A stretch of DNA of 64,000 bases, taken from assembly GCA_030446625.1 (NCBI GenBank), contig JAUJMY010000008.1:1-64000 (forward strand), read 5' to 3'. The DNA comes from Gaiellaceae bacterium. GTDB taxonomy: Bacteria; Actinomycetota; Thermoleophilia; Gaiellales; Gaiellaceae. How positions within the stretch are numbered: position 1 is the stretch's first letter; every line of letters begins with the position of its first letter. A program made the translations under genes and the position numbers. The notes beneath the pieces are model-generated. The model saw only the letters and a program-made list of their open reading frames with translations. It did no database searches and was not told the origin of the DNA. Shown one piece after another: positions 54,000 to 61,560 of this stretch.

Positions 54000-55309
54000 C
54001 CGCTGGCGCGACATCGAACGGCGACAGCCGCGCGCTCATCCGGCTCGAGAACCTGAGCAAGCGGTTCCCGGGCCAGAAGCAGAACGCGATCGACAACCTC
54101 AGCCTCGACATCCCGGAGGGCGAGATCGTGATCCTCGTCGGACCGTCCGGCTCGGGGAAGACGACGACGCTGCGGATGATCAACCGTTTGATCGAGCCCA
54201 CGTCCGGCCGGATCTTCCTCGAGGGAGAGGACGTGACGAGCGTGAACGGCGACAAGCTCAGACGCCGCATGGGCTACGTCATCCAGCAGATCGGCCTGTT
54301 CCCCCACATGACGATCGAGACGAACATCGCGACGGTGCCCCGGATGCTCGGCTGGGACACGAAGAGGATCCGCACGCGGGTACGCGAGCTGCTCGACCTG
54401 GTCGGGATGGACCCGGAGGTGTACGCGAAGCGGTATCCGAAGGAGCTGTCGGGTGGGCAGCGCCAGCGCGTCGGTGTCGCGCGCGCACTTGCGGCCGATC
54501 CGCCCGTGCTCTTGATGGACGAGCCGTTCAGCGCGATCGACCCGATCACGCGCGCGCGTCTCCAGAACGAGTTCCTCCAGCTGCAGACGAAGATCCGCAA
54601 GACGATCGTGTTCGTGACGCACGACATCGACGAGGCGATCAAGATGGGCGACCGCATCGCGATCCTCGACGAGAGCTCGCACGTCGCTCAGTACGACACG
54701 CCGTCGACGATTCTCGCAGCGCCCGCGAATGCGTTCGTCGAGGACTTCATCGGCGCGGGAGCGTCGCTGAAGCGGCTCAACCTGACGCACGTTGCGGACG
54801 TCCACCTCCTCGACTGGCCGACGATGCCCGTGTCAGCCGAGCGCGACTCGGTCCGCGCCGCGCTATTGCGCTCGGACAAAGGATCCGTGCTGCTCGTCGA
54901 CGACGCGCGCCGGCCGCAGCGGTGGGTGAACGCGATGGACCTCGAGCACGGGAGCATTCCCCTCGCCGAGTCCGGCCTCGAGGCACCGGTGATGCAGCGG
55001 ACGGCGACGCTCTACGACGCGCTCAACGAGATGCTGAACTCGCTCCAGGGTGCGACGGCAGTCGTCGACGAGAACGGTGCGTTCTGCGGCGTGATCGACA
55101 TCGAGACGGTCGCCGCCGCGATCAGGAAGATGCGGGAAGAGGCCAGACTCGTGTACCGCGGCGAGGGCGGCTCGCCCCGGGAGCCGGCTCTCGCGGGCGC
55201 GGAGCGAGGCGGAGACGGTGACGTCCGCGGCGGGAGTGACTTCGGCGGCGCCGCGCCGGGCGGTGGCGACGACTTCGGCGCCGCCGCGGCGGGCGGCGGC
55301 GACGCGTAG
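53996..55309 (+). CDS. OpuC-type betaine/choline ABC transporter ATP-binding protein
   Basis: A 437-residue ATPase: Walker A GPSGSGKTTTL, Q-loop YVIQQIGLFPHMT, signature LSGGQRQRVGVARAL, Walker B VLLMDEPFSAIDP and the H-loop VTHDIDEA. A tandem CBS pair follows (about 275-385), the ionic-strength or nucleotide sensor of OpuA/OpuC ATPases. The last 40 residues are a Gly/Asp-rich low-complexity tail (GGSDFGGAAPGGGDDFGAAA), an unusual addition. It powers the permeases on either side. Confidence 0.93.
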   Translation: MTAGATSNGDSRALIRLENLSKRFPGQKQNAIDNLSLDIPEGEIVILVGPSGSGKTTTLRMINRLIEPTSGRIFLEGEDVTSVNGDKLRRRMGYVIQQIGLFPHMTIETNIATVPRMLGWDTKRIRTRVRELLDLVGMDPEVYAKRYPKELSGGQRQRVGVARALAADPPVLLMDEPFSAIDPITRARLQNEFLQLQTKIRKTIVFVTHDIDEAIKMGDRIAILDESSHVAQYDTPSTILAAPANAFVEDFIGAGASLKRLNLTHVADVHLLDWPTMPVSAERDSVRAALLRSDKGSVLLVDDARRPQRWVNAMDLEHGSIPLAESGLEAPVMQRTATLYDALNEMLNSLQGATAVVDENGAFCGVIDIETVAAAIRKMREEARLVYRGEGGSPREPALAGAERGGDGDVRGGSDFGGAAPGGGDDFGAAAAGGGDA

Positions 55310-56119
55310 ATGACGGCGATCGCTCCATCGCGCGACGTCGCTCCGGGGGTGCCGGCGCGTTCGCTCGCCGCTGAGCTCGAGGGGCGGACGCGGTTCGCGG
55401 CGGTCCTTCGCTACGCCACGATGCCGCTCCTCCTGACCGGCGTCTCGATCTGGCTCTACCTGTACGTGAAGGGCCACGAGCTCGACTCGATCGAAGCGCG
55501 CCTGCTCAACCAGGACTTCCTCGTCGACAAGCTCCTCGAGCACGTCAGGCTCGCGGGCTTCGCGACGCTCGCGGTCGTCGCGATCGCGGTGCCGCTCGGG
55601 ACGCTGCTGACGCGTCCGCTGCTCAGGCGGCTCACACCGATCGCCGTCACGGTGGCGAACATCGGGCAGGCGATCCCGTCGCTCGGGCTCATCGCCTTCT
55701 TCCCGGTCGTGATGGCGCAGGTCGGGTTCAGGCCGGCGCTCTACGCCCTCGTGCTCCATACGGCGCTCGGCGTGCTGCGCAACACGATGGTCGGTCTCGA
55801 CCAGGTCGACGAGGCCGTCATCGAGGCCGGGCGGGGGATGGGGATGACGAAGCTCGGCGTGCTCTTCCGCATCGAGCTGCCGCTCGCGGTTCCGATCATC
55901 CTCGCGGGGATCAGGACGGCCGTCGTCCTCAACGTCGGCAGTGCCACGCTCGGCACGTTCATCAGCGCCGGCACGCTCGGTGACTTCATCAGCATCGGCC
56001 ACGCGCTCAACCGCGAGGCCGTGCTGATCACGGGCGCGACGCTGACCGCGGTGCTCGCGCTCGGGATCGACTGGATTGCCGGGATCGCGGAGCGGGTTCT
56101 GCGGCCGAGGGGCCTTTAG
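55310..56119 (+). CDS. OpuC-type betaine/choline ABC transporter permease (2)
   Basis: A 269-residue permease. It has an N-terminal extra helix (TMPLLLTGVSIWLYLYV), then the six-helix core with the EAA loop AVIEAGRGMGMTKLGVLFRIELPLAVPII and SATLGTFISAGTLGDFI. It pairs with the first permease as OpuCB/OpuCD-type heterodimers do. ATG directly follows the ATPase stop. Confidence 0.92.
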   Translation: MTAIAPSRDVAPGVPARSLAAELEGRTRFAAVLRYATMPLLLTGVSIWLYLYVKGHELDSIEARLLNQDFLVDKLLEHVRLAGFATLAVVAIAVPLGTLLTRPLLRRLTPIAVTVANIGQAIPSLGLIAFFPVVMAQVGFRPALYALVLHTALGVLRNTMVGLDQVDEAVIEAGRGMGMTKLGVLFRIELPLAVPIILAGIRTAVVLNVGSATLGTFISAGTLGDFISIGHALNREAVLITGATLTAVLALGIDWIAGIAERVLRPRGL

Positions 56120-56129
56120 GGCGGCATGA

Positions 56130-56143
56130 GGTTGACTTCAACC
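56130..56143. promoter_or_regulatory. Inverted repeat upstream of the binding-protein gene
   Basis: GGTTGA-CT-TCAACC lies between the permease stop and the binding-protein ribosome-binding site (AAGGAGG). It could be an operator or a small RNA hairpin that sets relative expression of the binding protein. Confidence 0.3.
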
Positions 56144-56178
56144 AGGCAGGTCAAAGGAGTGGAAGGAGGTTCGTGCAG

Positions 56179-57399
56179 ATGGGAGCGATGAACAGACGGC
56201 TGGCGCTTCTCGCGGCGCTGGCGACGGCGTTGGTGGCGGTGACCGCGGCGACGCTCGCGGCCGCGAGCCCGGTCCAGCGCGGGTGCACGATCAAGGGGAC
56301 GGCCAAGAACGACGTCCTCAGGGGCACGGCCAAGGCCGACGTCATCTGCGGGCTCGCCGGGAACGACGTCATCCACGGCCGCGGGGGTTCGGACCTCCTC
56401 GTCGGCGGGCGGGGGAATGACTCGTTCTTCGCCGGCGACGCGAAGCTCGACCGGATCTCCGGCGGCCCGGGCAAGGACCGAGCGGTCGCAGACTGGCCGG
56501 ACCGCTTGCTCGGCGTCGAGCGGATAATCCGAGTGGGAGTCTTCCTCTCCCAGTTCAACTTGCGCGGCGCGACGTTCACGGTCGGGTCGAAGCAGTTCAC
56601 CGAGCAGATCATCCTCGGCCACATCACGAAGCAGGCGCTCGAGTTCACCGGCGCGAGGGTCAACGACCAGATCAGGCTCGGTGGCACGTCCGTCAACCGC
56701 CAAGCGCTCGTGTCGGGACGGATCGACATGTACTGGGAGTACACGGGTACCGGTTGGATCACGCATCTGAACAAGACCCAGCCGATCGACAACGCGCGGC
56801 AGCAGTGGCTCGCGGTGAAGCGCGAGGATGCCGGGAACGGGATCACGTGGCTCGACCGCGCGCCGTTCGACAACACGTACGCGTTCGCCGTGCGTCAGGA
56901 AGCCGTGTCGCGGTTCAACGTCCGCAAGATCTCCGACTTCGGGGCGCTCATCCGGACGAGGTCGAGGGACGCGACGCTCTGCGTGACGAACGAGTTCCTG
57001 GTGCGCGACGACGGGCTGCCCGGCGTCGAGCGGCACTACGGCTTCAGGTGGCCACGCGACCAAGTCGCCGTCCTCGACGCCGGCGTCATCTACCAGGCGA
57101 CGGACCAGGGCCGGGTGTGCAACTTCGGGATCGTCTTCGCGACGGACGGCCGGATCGAGGGCCTGGGGCTCACTGTCCTCAACGACGACAAGAAGTTCTT
57201 CCCGATCTACAACCCGGCACTGAACGTGCGCACCTCGGTGTTCCAGCGATACCCGAAGCTCGCGCCGATGTTCGGCGGGATCGCGAGGGCGCTGACGAAC
57301 GCGCGCATGCAGAGGATGAACGCGGACGTCGACATGCGGGGCAGGACGCCCGAGGACGTGGCGCGCAACTTCCTCAGGCAGAACAAGCTCATCAGGTAG
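56179..57399 (+). CDS. OpuCC-type substrate-binding protein with N-terminal RTX-like repeats
   Basis: A 406-residue secreted protein. After a signal peptide (1-28) come five or so RTX-like nonapeptides (NDVLRGTAKADV, GLAGNDVIHGRGGSDLLVGGRG, NDSFFAG, GGPGKD; about 40-100), normally calcium-binding. From about 125 it is a glycine betaine/choline-type binding protein (TFTVGSKQFTEQIILGHITKQAL, RIDMYWEYTGTGWITHL, NTYAFAVRQE, ADVDMRGRTPEDVARNFLRQ). An RTX module on an ABC binding protein is very unusual and may tether it to the wall or make binding calcium-dependent. ATG 56179 is spaced best from AAGGAGG. Confidence 0.88.
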   Translation: MGAMNRRLALLAALATALVAVTAATLAAASPVQRGCTIKGTAKNDVLRGTAKADVICGLAGNDVIHGRGGSDLLVGGRGNDSFFAGDAKLDRISGGPGKDRAVADWPDRLLGVERIIRVGVFLSQFNLRGATFTVGSKQFTEQIILGHITKQALEFTGARVNDQIRLGGTSVNRQALVSGRIDMYWEYTGTGWITHLNKTQPIDNARQQWLAVKREDAGNGITWLDRAPFDNTYAFAVRQEAVSRFNVRKISDFGALIRTRSRDATLCVTNEFLVRDDGLPGVERHYGFRWPRDQVAVLDAGVIYQATDQGRVCNFGIVFATDGRIEGLGLTVLNDDKKFFPIYNPALNVRTSVFQRYPKLAPMFGGIARALTNARMQRMNADVDMRGRTPEDVARNFLRQNKLIR

Positions 57400-57405
57400 T
57401 AGCTG

Positions 57406-57444
57406 CTGCGGGCGGGCGGTGCGCACTCGGCGCGCCGCCCGCCC
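57406..57444. terminator. Strong hairpin after the transporter operon
   Basis: GCGGGCGGGCGG (57406-57417) pairs perfectly with CCGCCCGCCCGC (57433-57444), a 12-bp all-GC stem with a 15-base loop. It starts 7 bases after the binding-protein stop and ends 7 bases before the next ATG. It has no T tract, so it may act as a partial terminator or attenuator. Confidence 0.55.
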
Positions 57445-57451
57445 GCCTCCC

Positions 57452-58054
57452 ATGGCCGTACTGCTGATTCTCACCGAGCACTCGAGCTACCTCGACCCTG
57501 CGGCCGTCGGGCGGTACGACGAGATCCGGCGTCGCCTGGAGGACGCGGCCGGGACGCCCGTCACGGCCAGGCACTACGAGGACGTCGTCGGCACCGGTCA
57601 CGCGGCCGCGATCGTCCTCAGCGGCTCGCTTGCACCCTGGGCCGTGCACGACCCGGATGCGATCGAGCGGCTCGGCGACACGATCGGCGGCTACGCCGGT
57701 CCCGTGCTCGGCATCTGCGCCGGGATGCAGCTCCAGGTGACATTCGCGGGCGGCTCCGTGCGAACGACGCGCGAGGCGGCGGAGTCCAGCTTCCGTGCCG
57801 TCGAGGTCGTCGAGGACGCGGGCCTTCTCCAGGGAGTTCCGTCTCGCGCTACGTTCTACGAGCGGCACACGGACGAGGTCGTCGACCTCCCCCACGGCTT
57901 CACGCTGCTCGCGCGCAGCGCGGAATGCGGAGTCGAGGCGATCGCGGACGAGGAGCGGCGTTGGTGGGGCACGCAGTTTCACCCGGAGCACTACTCCTCG
58001 CAGCACCCACACGGCGAGCGGGTGCTGCGGAACTTCTTCGAGCTTGCGCGTTAG
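57452..58054 (+). CDS. Class I glutamine amidotransferase-like protein
   Basis: A 200-residue stand-alone GATase1 domain. The nucleophile Cys is in LGICAGMQLQVTF (about 89) and the His-Glu pair in WWGTQFHPEHYSS (about 176-178). Proteins of this size can release ammonia for a partner or cleave gamma-glutamyl amides. No synthetase partner is adjacent. In a methylated-amine cluster a gamma-glutamyl-amide route is conceivable but unsupported. It overlaps the convergent IclR gene stop by 4 bases. Confidence 0.82.
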   Translation: MAVLLILTEHSSYLDPAAVGRYDEIRRRLEDAAGTPVTARHYEDVVGTGHAAAIVLSGSLAPWAVHDPDAIERLGDTIGGYAGPVLGICAGMQLQVTFAGGSVRTTREAAESSFRAVEVVEDAGLLQGVPSRATFYERHTDEVVDLPHGFTLLARSAECGVEAIADEERRWWGTQFHPEHYSSQHPHGERVLRNFFELAR

Positions 58055-58821
58055 CGCGCGATCCGGCCGCCGAGCTCGCTCGAGATCGCCTCCGCCGCCG
58101 CGCGCAACGGCTCGAGCGCGTCTCGCATCGCCTTCGCGCCGAAGCGCGCCGCTGGTCCCTGAACGCTCACGATCGCGACGAGATCGTTCCGGCTGTCCCA
58201 GATCGGCGCGGCGACGGCGTTCAGATCTTCCTCCCGCTCGCCCACCGACTGCGCGAAGCCGCCCGTCCGCACGCGATCGAGCTCCTTCGCGAGCTGGGCG
58301 CCTGTCGTGATCGTGCGCCGCGTGTACGACGTGAGCACAGCGGGGAGCTCGCCGGCGCGGAAGGCGAGCATGACCTTTCCCGTCGCGGTCGCGTGGGCCG
58401 CGCTCGGGCGCCCGATCTGCGCGACGCTCTGCACGGAGTGGGGACCTGCAACGAAGTCGATCGTGATCGCGTGGTCGCCGCCGGGCACCGACAGCGTGGG
58501 CGTCTCCCGGGTCACCGCGACCAGCGCTTCGAGGTGCGGACGGGCGATCTGCCGGAGGTCGAGCCGCTCGAGGACCGCGTTGCCGAGCTCGACGAGGCGC
58601 AGCCCGAGGCGATAGCGGCCCGTCTCCGCCACATGCTCCACGAGCCTCGCCGCCGCGAGCGTCGCCAGGAGCCGCGAGACGGTGCTCGGGTTGATGCCCG
58701 TGCGCCGAGCGATCTCGTTGGTGCCGAGCTCGTCGCGGCCGTCAGACAGCGCGTCGAGGACGCTCAGCGCGCGCGTGACCGCGTCGACGTGCCGGTGTGC
58801 TGGTCGGCCGGTGCGAGGCAT
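58051..58821 (-). CDS. IclR-family transcriptional regulator (2)
   Basis: A 256-residue IclR protein: winged helix (AVTRALSVLDALSDGRDELGTNEIARRTGINPSTVSRLLATL) and ligand domain (GRPSAAHATATGKVMLAF, GGFAQSVGEREEDLNAVAAPIWD, VSVQGPAARFG). It is divergent from the FAD oxidase gene with 49 bp between, containing the palindrome CTATCGCCGATAG. Control of the oxidase-GFA operon is the natural inference. Confidence 0.92.
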   Translation of the reverse strand: MPRTGRPAHRHVDAVTRALSVLDALSDGRDELGTNEIARRTGINPSTVSRLLATLAAARLVEHVAETGRYRLGLRLVELGNAVLERLDLRQIARPHLEALVAVTRETPTLSVPGGDHAITIDFVAGPHSVQSVAQIGRPSAAHATATGKVMLAFRAGELPAVLTSYTRRTITTGAQLAKELDRVRTGGFAQSVGEREEDLNAVAAPIWDSRNDLVAIVSVQGPAARFGAKAMRDALEPLRAAAEAISSELGGRIAR

Positions 58822-58847
58822 GGTAGGCTCGCACCGATTTTGACACG

Positions 58848-58860
58848 CTATCGCCGATAG
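58848..58860. promoter_or_regulatory. Palindrome CTATCG-C-CGATAG between IclR(2) and the oxidase
   Basis: A perfect 13-bp inverted repeat 11 bp before the oxidase GTG, well placed to block its promoter. Its core TATCGCCGATA also occurs at 26281-26291 before the MBL gene. Confidence 0.5.
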
Positions 58861-58870
58861 GGCAATAAAC

Positions 58871-60193
58871 GTGGAACTGCCCCGATCAGGGCCCTACGTC
58901 GTCGTCGGCGCGGGAGTGCACGGCCTTTCGTCGGCATACCATCTGGCGCTGGAACTCGAGCAGCGCGGCGCTGGCTCGGGCGCGGACGTGATCGTTCTCG
59001 AGAAGAGCCGCATCGGCGCCGGCGCCTCCGGCATCGCCTGCGGCGTCGTGCGCAACTTCTACTTCTCGCCCGGGATCGCGGAGGTGATCCGCGCGTCGGT
59101 CGAGCTCTTCGAGACGGACCCGGAGGGCTTCGGCTACCACCCGGTCGGCTACATCGCAGCGGTTCCCGAGCTCCAGGCGGAGGAGTGTGTAGCGATCCAG
59201 CGCCGCCAGGCCGAGATCGGCTACCGCTCCGACGTCCTGCTGGGGGAGCGGCGGTGCCAGGAGTACATGGACGCGATCTTCCCCGACTGGGACGGCCGTG
59301 GCATCGAGGCGGTCCTGCACGAGCATCAGGGCGGCTGGGCGGTGACACGGCAGACCGTCGAGAACCTCGCGCGGCTCGCGCGGGAGCGCGGCGTGCGGAT
59401 CTACGAGGGCGTCGAGGTCACCGGGTTCGACCTGCACGAAGGCGTCGTCCAGGCTGTCGAAACGAGCGCCGGGAGCGTGCGCACGGACCTGGTCGTCGCG
59501 GGGCCGGGGCCCTGGGGTGGGCACCTGTGGCGCATGCTCGACCTCCCGCCGGAGGTGCGCGTCCGCAACAACGGGGACTTCGAGACGAAGCCGATCGTGA
59601 CGTACTGGAAGCTCCAGGAAGGCGACTACTGGCTCGACGACGTCGAGCTCACGGACGCGCATGGAAACGAGCCGCCGGTGATCCACCTCGACCACGTCGA
59701 GCCGCTCGTCTCCGACCGCGACGGGCGCGAGCTCTACAGTGGCCACTGGGGGATCTACTACAAGACCGGCCGGCGCGGCTTCGGCGTCCAGGGGGGCGGC
59801 GTGCCGATCCCGCTCGGGACGGACGTCGAACTCGAGCCGTACGGGCCCGAGAATCCCGAGCACGTCGTCGGGGACGAATTCAGCGACGTGTTCACGTCCG
59901 GGCTCGCGCGCGCCCACGAGCGCTTCCGCGGCAAGGGTCGAGAGTGGCATGTGGACCCGCACGGCGGGATCGGCGCGTTCACGCCGGACAACTACCCGAT
60001 CGTCGATCTCGTGCGGCCGAACGCGTACCTGATCATGGACTCCAACCACGGCTTCAAGATGATCGGGATGGGCAAGCTCGTCGCGAACGACATCCTCGGC
60101 GGCGGCGAGCCGCGGCTGGAGCCGTTCCGGCTCTCGCGCTACGAGGCCGGCGTGACGCACGCCGCCTCGCGGTCGCCGTACCCGTGGAACTAG
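58871..60193 (+). CDS. FAD-dependent oxidoreductase of the DAO family (sarcosine/dimethylglycine oxidase-like)
   Basis: A 440-residue flavoenzyme. The N-terminal Rossmann YVVVGAGVHGLSSAYHLA binds FAD, IGAGASGIACGVVRN and WAVTRQTVENLARLARERGVRIYEGVEVTGF follow, and the C-terminal GIGAFTPDNYPIVD...DSNHGFKMIGMGKLVAND is typical of DAO-family amine oxidases. By context (betaine uptake, BHMT, a GFA-family protein) it probably demethylates an N-methyl amino acid such as dimethylglycine or sarcosine. No folate-binding domain is fused, so formaldehyde would be released. Its end overlaps the GFA gene. Confidence 0.85.
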   Translation: MELPRSGPYVVVGAGVHGLSSAYHLALELEQRGAGSGADVIVLEKSRIGAGASGIACGVVRNFYFSPGIAEVIRASVELFETDPEGFGYHPVGYIAAVPELQAEECVAIQRRQAEIGYRSDVLLGERRCQEYMDAIFPDWDGRGIEAVLHEHQGGWAVTRQTVENLARLARERGVRIYEGVEVTGFDLHEGVVQAVETSAGSVRTDLVVAGPGPWGGHLWRMLDLPPEVRVRNNGDFETKPIVTYWKLQEGDYWLDDVELTDAHGNEPPVIHLDHVEPLVSDRDGRELYSGHWGIYYKTGRRGFGVQGGGVPIPLGTDVELEPYGPENPEHVVGDEFSDVFTSGLARAHERFRGKGREWHVDPHGGIGAFTPDNYPIVDLVRPNAYLIMDSNHGFKMIGMGKLVANDILGGGEPRLEPFRLSRYEAGVTHAASRSPYPWN

Positions 60194-60594
60194 GCGGGCC
60201 GGCGCCGAGGCAGCCGCAAGGTGCATGTCTCTGCGGCGCGGTTCGCTATCGCGTCGGCGGCTCGCTCAGGGACGTCGTCTTTTGCCACTGCACACGCTGC
60301 CGCCGGACGCACGGACACTTCGCCGCATACACGGCCTGCGCGCGCGCCGACCTCGAGTTGCTCGAGCGGCGGGGACTGCGGTGGTTCGAGCGCGACGGGA
60401 CGAGGCGCGGGTTCTGCTCCGAGTGCGGCGCGAGCCTCTTCTGGGAGCGTGAGGGAAAGCAGGCGATCAGCATCGCCGCGGGTACGCTGACGGAGCCGAC
60501 CGGCCTGCGGCCGAGCCGTCACATCTTCACGGCCGACGCCGGCGACTACTACGTCATCGGTGACGACGCGCTCGAACAGCGTCCGGCCTCGTGA
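60184..60594 (+). CDS. GFA-family protein (formaldehyde-activating-enzyme-like)
   Basis: A 136-residue zinc protein of the glutathione-dependent formaldehyde-activating family. The two zinc sites are formed by GACLCGAVRY, CHCTRCRRTHG and FCSECGASLFW. The family name comes from Gfa, which was reported to speed the reaction of formaldehyde with glutathione, though many members have other roles, and actinobacteria lack glutathione. The start GTG 60184 overlaps the oxidase stop by 10 bases, a close coupling that supports a role in handling formaldehyde from that enzyme. Confidence 0.85.
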   Translation: MELGGPAPRQPQGACLCGAVRYRVGGSLRDVVFCHCTRCRRTHGHFAAYTACARADLELLERRGLRWFERDGTRRGFCSECGASLFWEREGKQAISIAAGTLTEPTGLRPSRHIFTADAGDYYVIGDDALEQRPAS

Positions 60595-60627
60595 GACGCG
60601 CGCGCGAGCTGCGGTAGGGTCGCACGG

Positions 60628-61551
60628 ATGGCGTCGCCGCAGCGTGGCCCGGAGCGCGACTTCGTGGGCTACGGGCGCCGCACGCCGAAGGTCGTGTGGC
60701 CTGGCGGCGCGCTCGTCGCGGTCAATCTCGTCCTCGTCTACGAGGAGGGCGCGGAGTACTCGCTCCCGGACGGGGACGCTCGAAACGACGCCTGGGGCGA
60801 GACGGCGACCGAAGTGGACGCGAGCGTCCGCGACCTCGGCACCGAGACGCACTACGAGTACGGCAGCCGCGCGGGCATCTGGCGCCTCGCGCGCCTCGCG
60901 GACCGCTTCGGCATCCCGGTCACGGTGTCCGCGTGCGCCGTCGCGCTCGAGCGGAATCCCGAGGTGGCGGAATGGATCGCCGAACGCGCGCACGACGTGC
61001 TCGGGCACGGCTGGCGCTGGACGGAGCCGTGGACGCTGACGCGGGAGGAGGAGCGCGAGGAGATCCGCCGTGCCGCCGACCTGCTGGAGCGGCTCGTCGG
61101 CGAGCGGCCGCTCGGCTGGAACGCGCGCACGTTCCCGAGCGTGCACACGCGCGATCTCGTCGTCGAGGAGGGCGGCTTCGTCTACTACTCGGATCCCTGC
61201 AACGACGACCTCCCGTACTTCGTGCAGGTGGACGAGACGCCGCTCCTCGTCGTGCCGTATTCGAAGGTGTTGAACGACGCGCGCTATCTGATGGCGCCCT
61301 ACTACTCGAGCCCGTCGGACTTCTTCGAGCAGTGCCGCCTCGCGCTCGACTACCTGCTCGAGGAGGCCGAGGAGCACGGCGGCAGGATGATGACGGTCTG
61401 CGCCCACGCGCGGTGGAGCGGGCAGCCGGCTCGCGCCGCGGCCGTGCGCGACTTCGTCGCGTACGCGCGCGAGCAGCCGCGCGCGCGGTTCATGCGAAGG
61501 GTCGACATCGCGCGCTGGTGGCTCGACCACCACGCCGAGCTCGCCGGCTGA
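60628..61551 (+). CDS. Polysaccharide-deacetylase family, PuuE/allantoinase-like
   Basis: A 307-residue NodB-fold hydrolase: VNLVLVYEEGAEYSLPDGD, YGSRAGIWRLARLADRFGIPVTVSACAVALERNPE, GHGWRWTEPW, GWNARTFPSVHTRDL, YYSDPCNDDLP. It matches the PuuE group, metal-poor allantoinase-like amidohydrolases acting on ureides or amides, not on chitin. The TAGGGT -10 element lies 7 bases before the ATG with no Shine-Dalgarno. It may open ring-form amides or ureides in nitrogen salvage. It is convergent with the MmgE/PrpD gene. Confidence 0.82.
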   Translation: MASPQRGPERDFVGYGRRTPKVVWPGGALVAVNLVLVYEEGAEYSLPDGDARNDAWGETATEVDASVRDLGTETHYEYGSRAGIWRLARLADRFGIPVTVSACAVALERNPEVAEWIAERAHDVLGHGWRWTEPWTLTREEEREEIRRAADLLERLVGERPLGWNARTFPSVHTRDLVVEEGGFVYYSDPCNDDLPYFVQVDETPLLVVPYSKVLNDARYLMAPYYSSPSDFFEQCRLALDYLLEEAEEHGGRMMTVCAHARWSGQPARAAAVRDFVAYAREQPRARFMRRVDIARWWLDHHAELAG

Positions 61552-61560
61552 CGCCGTCGC

